A DNA stretch of 64,000 nucleotides from Fidelibacterota bacterium (GCA_947476895.1 CANJRX010000001.1:120865-184864), one strand, 5' to 3'. Numbered from the stretch's first letter, positions 36,064-44,502 are shown. A program made the numbers and translations. The notes: generated from the letters alone by a model not told the origin.

Positions 36064-36480
36064 GTGAGCAAACCCGACATCCTGCCCCCCACTTTGGTAG
36101 ATATCGACGAGATGGCGCGGGCGGCTTTGGCGTCTTTGCCGGAACCCTTGAAGCGCATGACCGAAGGGGTCGTGCTGCAGGTGACCGATTTTCCTGACGA
36201 CGACGTCTGCGAGGAAATGCAAGCGGAGTCACCTTTCGACATTATGGGCCTGTATCAAGGCGTGTCCTTGGTAGAAAAGCGCATGGAAACTTCGGGAGAT
36301 CTGCCGGACCTGGTGTTTCTCTATCGTCGGCCGATTTTGGATTACTGGTGCGAGACCGGCGAGGAGCTGAATCACGTCGTGCGCCACGTGCTGATTCACG
36401 AGATCGGCCATCACTTCGGCTTTTCCGATGACGACATGGAAAGTTTGGAAGCGCAAGCCGACGCGGAAGAAAACGCTTAA
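36064..36480 (+). CDS. Metallopeptidase-family minimal zincin
   Basis: A 138-residue soluble protein with the zincin motif HEIGHHFGFSDDDM near the C-terminus, where two His and the downstream Asp/Glu would bind zinc. The N-terminal half (EGVVLQVTDFPDD, DIMGLYQGVSLVEK, FLYRRPILDYW) matches a family annotated as metallopeptidase of unknown substrate. Start GTG 36064 is chosen over ATG 36022 because AAGGA is 8 bases upstream. Overlaps convergent UDG gene by 4 bp. Confidence 0.82.
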   Translation: MSKPDILPPTLVDIDEMARAALASLPEPLKRMTEGVVLQVTDFPDDDVCEEMQAESPFDIMGLYQGVSLVEKRMETSGDLPDLVFLYRRPILDYWCETGEELNHVVRHVLIHEIGHHFGFSDDDMESLEAQADAEENA

Positions 36481-37058
36481 GCGATCAATTTGCTCACGCG
36501 CTTGCGCAAGACCGGCACCAGGTCTTCTTCAAACCACGGATTCTTTTTTAGCCAGCCAGTGTTGCGCCAACTGGGATGCGGCAAGGGCATAAAGCGCGGG
36601 CCGTAGTCGCGCCAAGCTGCGACGGTCTCCGACAATGTCGCCATGCGGCTGGGCAGATAACGGTTCACGGCGTAGGAGCCAATCAAAAGAACCAGCTCGA
36701 CGTTTGCAAACAGCGGCAAAAGGCGCGGATGCCACAGGGGCGCGCATTCGGGGCGCGGCGGCAAGTCGCCGCCCTTGCCGTTGACGCCGGGATAACAGAA
36801 TCCCATCCCCATGATGGCGATGCGCGCCTCGTCGTAGAACGTGTCGCGATCAACACCCAACCAATCGCGCAAGCGATCACCCGAGCGATCGTTGAAGGAA
36901 ATGCCGGTGACATGGACCTTTGTACCGGGCGCCTGACTGATAATCAAAAGGCGTGCGCTGCGTTTGCCGCGCACAATTGGGCGCGGGCCCAAAGGCAGAT
37001 AAGGCGCGCACAGCGTACAAGCGCGGACTTCTGCGAGAGCGGTTTCGAGTTTGCTCAT
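36477..37058 (-). CDS. Uracil-DNA glycosylase superfamily protein
   Basis: A 193-residue UDG-fold protein. The N-terminal CTLC pair, the ISQAPGTKVHVTGISFNDRSGDRLRDWLG segment (motif 1 region, related to GExPG of family 4/5 enzymes but altered) and the LPHPSWRNTGWLKKNPWFE motif are visible. The atypical motif 1 means base specificity cannot be assumed. The start ATG overlaps the sirtuin stop (ATGA), so both come from one transcript. Confidence 0.8.
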   Translation of the reverse strand: MSKLETALAEVRACTLCAPYLPLGPRPIVRGKRSARLLIISQAPGTKVHVTGISFNDRSGDRLRDWLGVDRDTFYDEARIAIMGMGFCYPGVNGKGGDLPPRPECAPLWHPRLLPLFANVELVLLIGSYAVNRYLPSRMATLSETVAAWRDYGPRFMPLPHPSWRNTGWLKKNPWFEEDLVPVLRKRVSKLIA

Positions 37059-37798
37059 AGGCTTTGCAATAAACCCTCGACGTAAGCCGGTACGGTTTCC
37101 GTGGCCGGGCCATAGTGCGCTTCAGCAAATAGCGTCGCACCTGCGGAGGGTTCGAGGTTGAGCTCTGCCGTGTGGGCTGCTGCGTGTTTGCGCACCACGG
37201 CCACGAAACCTGCGGCGGGATAGACGTTGCCCGATGTGCCGATAGAGAGAAACAACGCGCAGTCCGAGAGTGCGTCGTAGATGCGCGCCATTTCCATGGG
37301 CATCTCGCCGAACCAGACGACGTTGGGGCGCATGCCGCCCGCTTCGCCACAGGCGGTGCAAACGTCCGACGTGCTGAGATCGCCGGTGTTGGGGATCACG
37401 TGTTCGCAGCGATTGCAGCGGGCTTGATTATAGGTGCCGTGCATGTGGATGAGATTTTTGGAACCAGCCCGGTCGTGCAGGGTATCGACGTTTTGCGTGA
37501 CGACGAGGACTTCGCCGGGCCACTGGGCTTCGAGTTTTACAAGCGCATGATGGGCAGCGTTGGGCTGAATGTCGGCGGCGCCATGACGCGCACGGCGCAT
37601 ATTGTAGAAGGCGTGACAGCGCTCAGGGTCGCGCGCGAAGGCTTCGGGCGTTGCAACATCCTCGAGCCGGACTTTGGACCAGATGCCGCCGGCATCGCGG
37701 AAGGTTTCGAGACCGGATTCTTTCGAGATGCCGGCACCGGTGAGAATCACGATACGGCCGTCGCGCGGTGGAGAAACTGGAGGTGTAAGGATATTCAT
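37055..37798 (-). CDS. cobB: Sir2-family NAD-dependent deacylase (class III, CobB/SIRT5-like)
   Basis: Sirtuin with GAGISKESGLETFRD (residues 21-35), the QNVD motif, catalytic His120 in IHMHG, and four zinc cysteines at 128, 131, 147 and 150. Tyr65 and Arg68 in FYNMRRARH match the Y-x-x-R pair that accepts succinyl/malonyl lysine in class III sirtuins. Start ATG 37798 is preferred over an upstream one. Divergent from an LMW-PTP gene, 37 bp apart. Confidence 0.9.
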   Translation of the reverse strand: MNILTPPVSPPRDGRIVILTGAGISKESGLETFRDAGGIWSKVRLEDVATPEAFARDPERCHAFYNMRRARHGAADIQPNAAHHALVKLEAQWPGEVLVVTQNVDTLHDRAGSKNLIHMHGTYNQARCNRCEHVIPNTGDLSTSDVCTACGEAGGMRPNVVWFGEMPMEMARIYDALSDCALFLSIGTSGNVYPAAGFVAVVRKHAAAHTAELNLEPSAGATLFAEAHYGPATETVPAYVEGLLQSL

Positions 37799-37835
37799 GA
37801 CGCCGCTAATGTGAGTTCGGGATTTCGAGGACGCA

Positions 37836-38321
37836 ATGATCAAAGTTCTATTTGTCTGCACGGGGAATATTTGCCGGTCGCCAACCGCCGAGGGCGTGCT
37901 GCGCCATTTTGCCGCTGCGCAGGGATTGGGGGACCTGATTGAAATCGAGTCCGCCGGGACTCATGATTATCATGTGGGCGACCCGCCGGACCCGCGCACC
38001 GTGAAGGCCGCCGCGGCCAGGGGGTTTGATCTCAGCGCTTTGCGCGCCCGGAAGGTGACGCGGAGCGACTTCCAAAACTTCGACCTGATCCTGGCCATGG
38101 ATGAAAGCCACCTCGCCCATCTCCAGGCCCTGCGCCCCAAAGACGCCCGCGCCGAGGTGAAGCTCTTCCTCGCCTATCATCCGGTCGAATCGGGCAAACC
38201 GCTGACCAACGTGCCCGACCCCTACTACGGCGGCCCCGAAGGCTTCGAACAGGTCCTGGACCTGGTGGAGCGCGCTAGCGCCGGCCTCCTCAAAACAATT
38301 GTACCTGGTACTAATAACTAA
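37836..38321 (+). CDS. Low-molecular-weight protein tyrosine phosphatase
   Basis: Active-site loop CTGNICRSP with nucleophile Cys8 and Arg14, and the general-acid Asp in VPDPYYGGPEGF. Length 161. The last residues (I-V-P-G-T-N-N) are read from a GTACCTGGTAC palindrome that begins inside the gene, so the C-terminal tail looks like it was replaced by inserted AT-rich repeat sequence. The catalytic core is complete. No tyrosine kinase or exopolysaccharide cluster is nearby, so a general role is more likely. Confidence 0.92.
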   Translation: MIKVLFVCTGNICRSPTAEGVLRHFAAAQGLGDLIEIESAGTHDYHVGDPPDPRTVKAAAARGFDLSALRARKVTRSDFQNFDLILAMDESHLAHLQALRPKDARAEVKLFLAYHPVESGKPLTNVPDPYYGGPEGFEQVLDLVERASAGLLKTIVPGTNN

Positions 38322-38403
38322 TTGTACCAGGTACGAATTATTGCGAATTTTTATTAGATAATTTCAATTGTTTAATTGAATGTAATTGTACCTGGTACAA
38401 TTA
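38297..38403. repeat. AT-rich element with three TTGTACC-N-GGTAC palindromes
   Basis: Copies at 38299-38311, 38322-38334 and 38386-38400; the last extends to the perfect 19-bp dyad AATTGTACCTGGTACAATT. Between them TTCAATT/AATTGAA forms another hairpin. The ~106-bp block is far more AT-rich than its surroundings, sits between convergent genes, and provides the end of the LMW-PTP gene and most of the thpR stop codon. It may be a small repeat insertion that also terminates both transcripts. Confidence 0.75.
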
Positions 38404-38937
38404 AATGAGGGGATAGTCGGCCAGCGGCGTATACACCGGGCTGCCTATGCCGAGGCGGCTTTCGAAGAGGGTGAGGTGGTCGACGGTGAAGGGGCCGGCC
38501 TGGAAGAGGCCGTTGCCTTCGACGAAGGTGTGCAGCCGGGCGGGCGGGGTGTGGTCGAGGCGGGCGAGTGTGACGTGCGGTGTGAATTTGCGGCCTTCGG
38601 GCGGGACACCCGCCCGCACCACGGCCGACTCCACTTTGGCATGCAGGTGACTGAGCTCAGGTGACGGCGTTACCGCCGCCCATAACGCGCGCGCTTTGGT
38701 CCCCTCGCCGAAGGTGCCCACACCTGAGAGTTCCAAACTGAACGCCTTGGCTTCGATGCGCGCGAGGGCGGCGTCGATCTCTTCGGCCACATGCTCCTCG
38801 ACCTCACCGATGAAGCGCAGCGTGATGTGCATGTTGGCGGGCTCGACCCAGGTCGCGCCCGGCACGCCGGCGCACATGATGTTGAGCCGCGCGATCACAC
38901 CGTCGGGAAGTTCTAAGCCGACAAAGAGGCGCAACAT
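38401..38937 (-). CDS. thpR: RNA 2',3'-cyclic phosphodiesterase (2H family)
   Basis: A LigT/2H phosphoesterase of 178 residues with both catalytic H-x-T-L motifs, HITL near residue 38 and HVTL near 127, and the N-terminal RLFVGLELPD. Opens 2',3'-cyclic phosphate on RNA ends in known members. Located 9 bp downstream of the GDSL esterase gene and probably co-transcribed. The stop codon lies in the AT-rich palindromic element. Confidence 0.9.
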   Translation of the reverse strand: MLRLFVGLELPDGVIARLNIMCAGVPGATWVEPANMHITLRFIGEVEEHVAEEIDAALARIEAKAFSLELSGVGTFGEGTKARALWAAVTPSPELSHLHAKVESAVVRAGVPPEGRKFTPHVTLARLDHTPPARLHTFVEGNGLFQAGPFTVDHLTLFESRLGIGSPVYTPLADYPLI

Positions 38938-38946
38938 GACCGCTGG

Positions 38947-39606
38947 CTACTTCGCAGCCGCGCGACGCGCTTCGGCGAGGGCTACGAGTTTTTCCGCCAC
39001 CGGCAACATCTTTCCGACAATCACTTTAACGCCCGCCGGATTGGGGTGGATGTGGTCGCCCTGCATCAGCGTCGGCACAGTAATAGCGCCCTCGAGGAAA
39101 AAGGGGTGCAGCAACGCGCCGCTGTCTTTGGCCACGTCGCTGAAGATGGTGTTGAACCGCTGCTCATAATCGCGGCCCAGATTGGGCGGCGCTAACATGC
39201 CGGCGATCAGCACGGGTGTGCCGTCTTGCTGAATGCGCTTCACAATTGCGCTCATGTTCTCGCGCGTGACCTTGGGATCGACGGCACGCAAGGCGTCGTT
39301 GCCGCCAAACTCCACGATCACCGCATCGGGTTTCTCGGCCAGCGACCAATCAAGCCGTGAGCGCGCGCCGCTGGTGGTTTCGCCCGAGATCGCACTCGCG
39401 ACGACGACGACGTTGTACCCTTTACCCTTAAGCGCTTTCTCAAGCTGCGCCGGAAATGCTTCGGCCAGATCGCCGAGGCCATAGCCCGCGCTCAAGCTGT
39501 CACCGAAAGCCAAGATGCGGATGGGCGCTTTTGCATCGGCCCCATAAGCAAAGTCGCCGCACGCACATGTGAGCAGAGCCGCAAGCCACAGCGCCTTTTG
39601 TAACAT
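38947..39606 (-). CDS. tesA: Periplasmic GDSL arylesterase / thioesterase I-like
   Basis: SGNH hydrolase with signal peptide (KALWLAALLTCACGDFAYG). The four blocks are AFGDSLSAGYGL (Ser nucleophile), SGETTSGARSR, VEFGGNDALR and GDHIHPNPAGV (Asp-His). Start ATG 39606 replaces an upstream one that would bury the signal peptide. It is divergent from the YbbA-like ATPase by 47 bp; the tesA / ybbA-ybbP arrangement is conserved in many proteobacteria. Confidence 0.9.
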   Translation of the reverse strand: MLQKALWLAALLTCACGDFAYGADAKAPIRILAFGDSLSAGYGLGDLAEAFPAQLEKALKGKGYNVVVVASAISGETTSGARSRLDWSLAEKPDAVIVEFGGNDALRAVDPKVTRENMSAIVKRIQQDGTPVLIAGMLAPPNLGRDYEQRFNTIFSDVAKDSGALLHPFFLEGAITVPTLMQGDHIHPNPAGVKVIVGKMLPVAEKLVALAEARRAAAK

Positions 39607-39653
39607 CCGTTTAGGTGTTAACAATCTCGCCTCCGCCGTCCCTGGATCATTCA

Positions 39654-40379
39654 ATGAGAGAGTCTCCCATTTCGCCCGCAAACCTTGATGCTACGCCGTC
39701 TGCGGCCATCATGCTCGAGAAGGTTCATCTCACTTTGGATGGCCCCGCCGGTCCGGTCAATATTCTGCGCGGCGTTGATCTTTCGGTGAACGCCGGCACC
39801 GCGCTCGGCGTTGTCGGGCCTTCGGGGTCCGGCAAGACAACTATGCTGATGATTGTGTCGGGATTAGAGCGCATCTCATCAGGCCGCGTCGTTATCGCCG
39901 GCACCGACTACGCCAACATGGACGAAGATGCGCTGGCCTTGTTCCGCCGCGATACGGTCGGCATTGTCTTTCAATCTTTTCATCTGATCCCGACCATGAC
40001 GGCGCTCGAGAACGTTGCCGTGCCGCTGGAATTCGCGGGGCGTAAAGACGCTTTTGATCGCGCCGAGCATCAGTTGCGCGCGGTGGGCCTTGGCCACCGC
40101 ATTGAGCACTATCCCGGCCAGCTTTCGGGCGGCGAACAGCAGCGCGTGGCGCTGGCGCGCGCTTTCGCCATTGAGCCGAAGATTCTTTTGGCTGACGAAC
40201 CCACCGGCAATCTCGACGGCCGCACCGGCCAGCAGATCATCGAACTGTTGTTCCAGTTGCATGAGCAGCACAAGACGACGCTGGTGCTCATCACACACGA
40301 CTTGAAACTGGCCAGCCGCTGCCAGCGCGTGGTGCGTATCGCCGACGGCTTGATCGTCGGCGAAGGGCTGCCGGCATAA
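39654..40379 (+). CDS. ybbA: ABC transporter ATPase, YbbA/LolD type
   Basis: MacB/LolD-family ATPase of 241 residues: Walker A GPSGSGKTT, FQSFHLIPTMTALENV, signature LSGGEQQRVALARAF, Walker B ILLADEPTGNLD, and LITHDLKLA. It couples to the FtsX-like permease that begins 5 bp downstream. Chosen start ATG 39654; a later Met just before the domain is possible. Such pairs act on lipoproteins, lipids or envelope stress rather than classic import. Confidence 0.92.
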   Translation: MRESPISPANLDATPSAAIMLEKVHLTLDGPAGPVNILRGVDLSVNAGTALGVVGPSGSGKTTMLMIVSGLERISSGRVVIAGTDYANMDEDALALFRRDTVGIVFQSFHLIPTMTALENVAVPLEFAGRKDAFDRAEHQLRAVGLGHRIEHYPGQLSGGEQQRVALARAFAIEPKILLADEPTGNLDGRTGQQIIELLFQLHEQHKTTLVLITHDLKLASRCQRVVRIADGLIVGEGLPA

Positions 40380-40384
40380 ATCTC

Positions 40385-42937
40385 ATGGGACAGCTTCCCC
40401 TGCCATTGCGGTTTGCCCTGCGTGAGTTGCGCGGCGGCATGCGCGGCTTTCGTATTTTTCTGGCGTGTATCGCCATCGGGGTGACGGCCATTGCCGCCGC
40501 CACGTCCATGAACCAATCGGTCGAAGCCGGTATTGCCGCCGATGCGCAGCCTTTGTTGGGCGGCGATCTTCAAGCCCGCATCAGCACGCGGCCGCTCGGT
40601 GCTGCCGAGATTGAGGGCCTGCAAACGGGCGGCACCGTCAGCCGCAACGTCGAGCTGCGCTCCATGGCGCGCACGGAAAGCGAAACCGGCGAAGTCCTCA
40701 AGCGCGCGCTGATCGAACTCAAAGGTGTGGACGGCAATTATCCGCTGTACGGCACGCTGACGCTTGATCCGGTGATGAACTTGTCCGACGCGCTCGCGGA
40801 AAAAGACGGCGTCTGGGGTGCGGTGATCGATACGGCCCTGATCAATCGCCTGGCTTTGAAAGTCGGCGACCGGTTCAAAGTGGGCGAAGCGGAACTGCAA
40901 TTGCGCGCGAGCTTGGTCTATGAACCCGACCGCTCCATCAGCTTCACCACGGCCGGGCCGCGCGTGCTGATTTCCGATGGCGCACTGGCGGCGACCCAGC
41001 TGGTGCGCGACGGCAGCATGATCGACTACACCTATAATATCCGCGTCGATGCGCCCACGGATCCGGAAGCGATACGGCTGCGGCTGCTGGACCAATTTCC
41101 CGACGCGGGCTGGCGTTTACGCGGCCTCAATCAAGCCGCGCGCGGACTTGATGCGTTCATCGACAACGTCACGCTGTTCCTGACGCTCGTTGGTTTAACG
41201 GCGCTTCTGACCGGCGGCATCGGCGTTGCCAATGCCGTGCGCGCGCATTTGAACGGCCGTCTCGTCACCATCGCCACCATGAAGTGCCTGGGCGCTGAGG
41301 CCGACACCATTTTCAATACCTATCTGATTCAACTGAGTGTGCTGGCCAGCGTCGGCATCGGCATTGGTCTGGTTGCCGGTGCGGTGATTCCCATGATTGC
41401 TGCTGTGGCTTTGGGTGATCTGCTGCCGGTGAAAGCCAAGCTTGGCATCTATCCTGCGGCCCTTGGGCAAGCGGCGGTCTTTGGGGCGCTGACGGCGGCG
41501 CTGTTCACGCTGTGGCCCCTCGCCCGCGCCCGCGACATTCCGCCGGTTGCGTTGTTCCGCAATCTTCTGGCGGCCCCCAACCAATGGCCGTGCGGCAAAT
41601 ATATGATCGCTGTGGTGATCACGGCGCTGGCCTTGGGTGCGTTCACCATTGCCACCGCCGAGCGCGAAGATCTCGCAGCGTGGTTTGTGATTGGTTCGGG
41701 CGTTGCTTTGCTCCTGTTCAGCCTTGCGGCGCGCGGTGTGATGAAGCTCGCGGCAAAGCTGAGCGCGGGGCGCAACAGCGCTACGGCAGGACGGCCGTCG
41801 CTGCGGCTTGCGCTCGCTAATCTTTACAGGCCGGGATCACCGACGACTTCTGTGGTGCTGTCGCTGGGTTTGGGACTTTCGGTGTTGGTGGCGATTGCAC
41901 TGCTGCAGTCCAATCTCGACCGCCAAATTCGTGAAGGCTTGCCGGCCGATGCACCCAGCATGTTCTTCATCGATATCCAGCCCGATCAGCGCGCGGAATT
42001 CACCACGCTAGTTCAGGGCATGCCGGGCGTTCAGAAAGTCATCACCGCCAATATGATTCGCGGGCGCGTCACCAAGATCAAAGGCGTTGCCGTGAACGAT
42101 GCGCCTGTAAAGCCCGACAGCCGCTGGGCCGCGCGCGGCGAGCGCGGCATTTCCACGGCGGACACTTTGCCGGAAGGTGCGCGCCTAGAATCAGGCGAAT
42201 GGTGGCCTGCGGGTTACGACGGCGAACCGCTGGTGTCTGTCGACGATAATGTCGGCAAGGATTTCTACCTTAAGCTCGGCGATACAATTTCGGTGAATGT
42301 CTTGGGCCGCGAGATTACGGCCAAGGTTGCGAGCTTCCGTGACGTGCGCTGGCAGTCGGGCACTTTAAACTTCACCTTTATCTTTTCACCGAATGCGCTG
42401 GCCGGTGCGCCGGGCATTTCGCTGGCGACGGTGAATTCCGCGCCCGGTTCGGAAGATGCCATCGAGACGGCCGTACTGGGCGCTATGCCCAACGTCACCA
42501 TCGTTCAGGTGCGCCAAGCCCTCGATATGTTGAAAGACGTTCTCGATACTTTGAGTCTGGCCGTGAAGCTGACAGCGGCCATCGCGCTGGTCGCAGGCGC
42601 ACTGGTGCTAGCCGGCGCTATCGCCGCCGGTCACAACCGGCGCATTTATGAAGCGGTGGTCTTGAAGGTCTTGGGCGCGACGCGGGCCGATGTGCTGCGG
42701 GCCTTCGTGTTCGAATACCTGTTGCTGGGCCTTGCGACGGGCCTGATCGCCGCCGCGGTTGGTTCGCTGGCCGCCTGGGGCGTGGTGGACGAAGTCATGC
42801 ATATTCCGTGGAGCAATGATTTCGGCCTGATCGCGATTGTCATCGCGAGCTGCATTACCGTGACGCTGACGGCCGGTTTCATGGGCACCTGGCGGGCCAT
42901 GGGCATCAAGGCGGCCCCCCTGCTCCGTAACGAGTAA
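40385..42937 (+). CDS. ybbP: FtsX-like ABC permease, YbbP type
   Basis: An 850-residue membrane protein with an N-terminal helix (FLACIAIGVTAIAAAT), a large periplasmic domain, and two FtsX repeats of transmembrane helices: about residues 260-460 and 705-840 (IALVAGALVLAGAIAAGHNRR, LKVLGATRADVLRAF). The duplication and length match YbbP. Together with YbbA it forms an MacB-like mechanotransmission complex. Function remains poorly known in the family. A TTGTAAC/GTTACAA dyad lies just after the stop. Confidence 0.92.
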   Translation: MGQLPLPLRFALRELRGGMRGFRIFLACIAIGVTAIAAATSMNQSVEAGIAADAQPLLGGDLQARISTRPLGAAEIEGLQTGGTVSRNVELRSMARTESETGEVLKRALIELKGVDGNYPLYGTLTLDPVMNLSDALAEKDGVWGAVIDTALINRLALKVGDRFKVGEAELQLRASLVYEPDRSISFTTAGPRVLISDGALAATQLVRDGSMIDYTYNIRVDAPTDPEAIRLRLLDQFPDAGWRLRGLNQAARGLDAFIDNVTLFLTLVGLTALLTGGIGVANAVRAHLNGRLVTIATMKCLGAEADTIFNTYLIQLSVLASVGIGIGLVAGAVIPMIAAVALGDLLPVKAKLGIYPAALGQAAVFGALTAALFTLWPLARARDIPPVALFRNLLAAPNQWPCGKYMIAVVITALALGAFTIATAEREDLAAWFVIGSGVALLLFSLAARGVMKLAAKLSAGRNSATAGRPSLRLALANLYRPGSPTTSVVLSLGLGLSVLVAIALLQSNLDRQIREGLPADAPSMFFIDIQPDQRAEFTTLVQGMPGVQKVITANMIRGRVTKIKGVAVNDAPVKPDSRWAARGERGISTADTLPEGARLESGEWWPAGYDGEPLVSVDDNVGKDFYLKLGDTISVNVLGREITAKVASFRDVRWQSGTLNFTFIFSPNALAGAPGISLATVNSAPGSEDAIETAVLGAMPNVTIVQVRQALDMLKDVLDTLSLAVKLTAAIALVAGALVLAGAIAAGHNRRIYEAVVLKVLGATRADVLRAFVFEYLLLGLATGLIAAAVGSLAAWGVVDEVMHIPWSNDFGLIAIVIASCITVTLTAGFMGTWRAMGIKAAPLLRNE

Positions 42938-43099
42938 ATCGCCTTGTAACGTCTTGGTTACAAAAGGGTTTCCCGTAACAGTCATTCCATTAAGATTGGG
43001 CCACCTTTTCCGATTTCGGTTGCGAAGCGTCGCCCATACCCCAATATAGCTGTGTGCCCGTGGCTTTCGTTTGCGGGCGTTCAACATGCGAGGAAAACC

Positions 43100-43861
43100 A
43101 TGGCCTTTGAAACCGACCGCAGACCTCTGTCCAGCGGTTATGACGCAACCCTCGGCCGCGCTGATACCGCGACGATCGACGTCGGCCTGCGCCAGTACAT
43201 GCTGCGCGTTTATAACTACATGGCGTCCGGCTTGTTCTTGTCGGGCCTTGTCGCGTTGCTCGTCGCCAACACCAGCCTGCAAAGCCTGTTCTTCAGCGTG
43301 AATGAAGCGGGGCGCGTCGGCTACAACGGCTTAGGCCTTGTCGCGGTCATCGCGCCGATCGGCTTGATCTTCGGCATGCAGTATGCCGCCAACCGCGGCA
43401 AGATTGCCGGGCTGCAAATGATGTATTGGGCCTTCGTCGCATTGATGGGCGTCGGCCTCTCGGTCGTTCTGATGACCTATACGGGCGTCAGCGTCACGCG
43501 CGTGTTCTTCATCACGGCTGCGTCCTTCGGTGCCTTGAGCCTTTACGGCTACACGACCAAGCGCAACCTCTCGGCCTTCGGCGCCTTCTTGTTCATGGGC
43601 CTGATCGGTCTTTTGATCGCCAGCGTCGTGCAGATCTTCCTGCAGAGCGCGATGATGCAGTTCATCATCTCGATCGTCGGCGTGCTGATCTTTGCGGGCC
43701 TCACCGCCCACAACACCCAGACCATCAAGAACCAGTATCTTTCGATCCGTGGTTCGTCGATGGAAGGCACCACCGCCGTGATGGGCGCAGTGACGCTTTA
43801 CCTCGACTTCATCAACCTCTTCCAGTTCTTGATGATGTTGATGGGCCAGCGCCGCAACTAA
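43100..43861 (+). CDS. Bax inhibitor-1 / YccA family membrane protein
   Basis: A seven-helix inner-membrane protein of 253 residues. The N-terminal GLRQYMLRVYNYMASGL, the repeated hydrophobic segments, and the C-terminal NTQTIKNQYL...LYLDFINLFQFLMMLMG, carrying the conserved Asp pair region of TMBIM calcium-leak channels, are characteristic. Start ATG 43100 follows AGGAAAA. A strong terminator lies downstream. Confidence 0.92.
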   Translation: MAFETDRRPLSSGYDATLGRADTATIDVGLRQYMLRVYNYMASGLFLSGLVALLVANTSLQSLFFSVNEAGRVGYNGLGLVAVIAPIGLIFGMQYAANRGKIAGLQMMYWAFVALMGVGLSVVLMTYTGVSVTRVFFITAASFGALSLYGYTTKRNLSAFGAFLFMGLIGLLIASVVQIFLQSAMMQFIISIVGVLIFAGLTAHNTQTIKNQYLSIRGSSMEGTTAVMGAVTLYLDFINLFQFLMMLMGQRRN

Positions 43862-43881
43862 CAGCGGCTAACGGCTGAAAC

Positions 43882-43915
43882 AAAAAACCCGGGCTGTAAG
43901 GCCCGGGTTTTTCTT
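43882..43915 (+). terminator. Intrinsic terminator after the BI-1 gene
   Basis: AAACCCGGGC / GCCCGGGTTT stem, 6-nt loop TGTAAG, and a T-rich tail. The surrounding 41 nt (43877-43917) are identical to those at 44445-44485. Confidence 0.92.
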
Positions 43916-43938
43916 TGGCCCCACCCGATGTCTCGCCG

Positions 43939-43968
43939 TTGACTTTTAATTTAGCTTAGCTAAGCTAA
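43939..43968 (+). promoter_or_regulatory. Promoter with 18-bp dyad operator for the VOC gene
   Basis: TTGACT at 43939 resembles a -35 box. TTAGCTTAGCTAAGCTAA (43951-43968) is a perfect 18-bp palindrome covering where the -10 box would lie (TAAGCT at 43961, 16-bp spacer). A repressor binding here would block RNA polymerase. The regulator is not identified. Confidence 0.65.
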
Positions 43969-43993
43969 CTAAATTCATATCGGGGGATGCCGC

Positions 43994-44440
43994 ATGAATT
44001 TCAGAACACTGTTCACAGCGTTGGCGGGCTTTGCCTTCAGCACAGCTGCACCATCATTTGCTCAAGCCGGTGCGCCGCAAGGCTTTGCCTATGCCCAGAT
44101 CGGTGTGCAAGTGACGGACATCGAACGCGCGGTTGCGTTCTACAAAGATGCCGTGGGACTACCGCTTTTGTTTCGCGCGGGCAACATGGTGTTCTTCCAA
44201 ACCGGCGGCGCGCGGCTGATGATCGAGCCGGGCGAGCCGGGCCGCACCACCACGATTTATTTTGAAGACGATAACCTAGAGCGCAATAAGCCGCTGATGG
44301 AAAGCCGGGGGATTAAGTTCACCGGACAGCCAGAGACCGTTCAGCGTACCGCTGCCTACGATCTCAAACTGCTCGTGTTCCATGACCCTGACGGCAACAC
44401 GCTTGCTCTGATGGGCAAGGTTCCAAAAAGCAGTCCGTAA
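43994..44440 (+). CDS. Exported VOC superfamily protein
   Basis: Signal peptide (FRTLFTALAGFAFSTAAPSFAQA) then one VOC domain of ~120 residues: AQIGVQVTDIERAVAFYKDAVGL, FFQTGGARLMIEP (Glu ligand), and FHDPDGNTLALMG, where Ala replaces the usual terminal metal-ligand Glu. Substrate unknown. A tight dyad over its promoter suggests inducible control. Similar in plan to the exported VOC protein at 12006 but not a close paralogue. Confidence 0.82.
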   Translation: MNFRTLFTALAGFAFSTAAPSFAQAGAPQGFAYAQIGVQVTDIERAVAFYKDAVGLPLLFRAGNMVFFQTGGARLMIEPGEPGRTTTIYFEDDNLERNKPLMESRGIKFTGQPETVQRTAAYDLKLLVFHDPDGNTLALMGKVPKSSP

Positions 44441-44449
44441 CCGCGAAAC

Positions 44450-44483
44450 AAAAAACCCGGGCTGTAAGGCCCGGGTTTTTCTT
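44450..44483 (+). terminator. Intrinsic terminator after the VOC gene
   Basis: Same AAACCCGGGC-TGTAAG-GCCCGGGTTT hairpin as at 43882, part of a 41-nt exact duplicate. It is symmetrical enough to serve the convergent transporter gene too. Confidence 0.92.
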
Positions 44484-44502
44484 TGACTGGATTGAGCAGT
44501 GG

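Noticed and set aside
42944..42963. TTGTAAC/GTTACAA hairpin after ybbP as a terminator
   Set aside because: Stem is short and followed by A and G rather than a T run, so it was not listed as a terminator.
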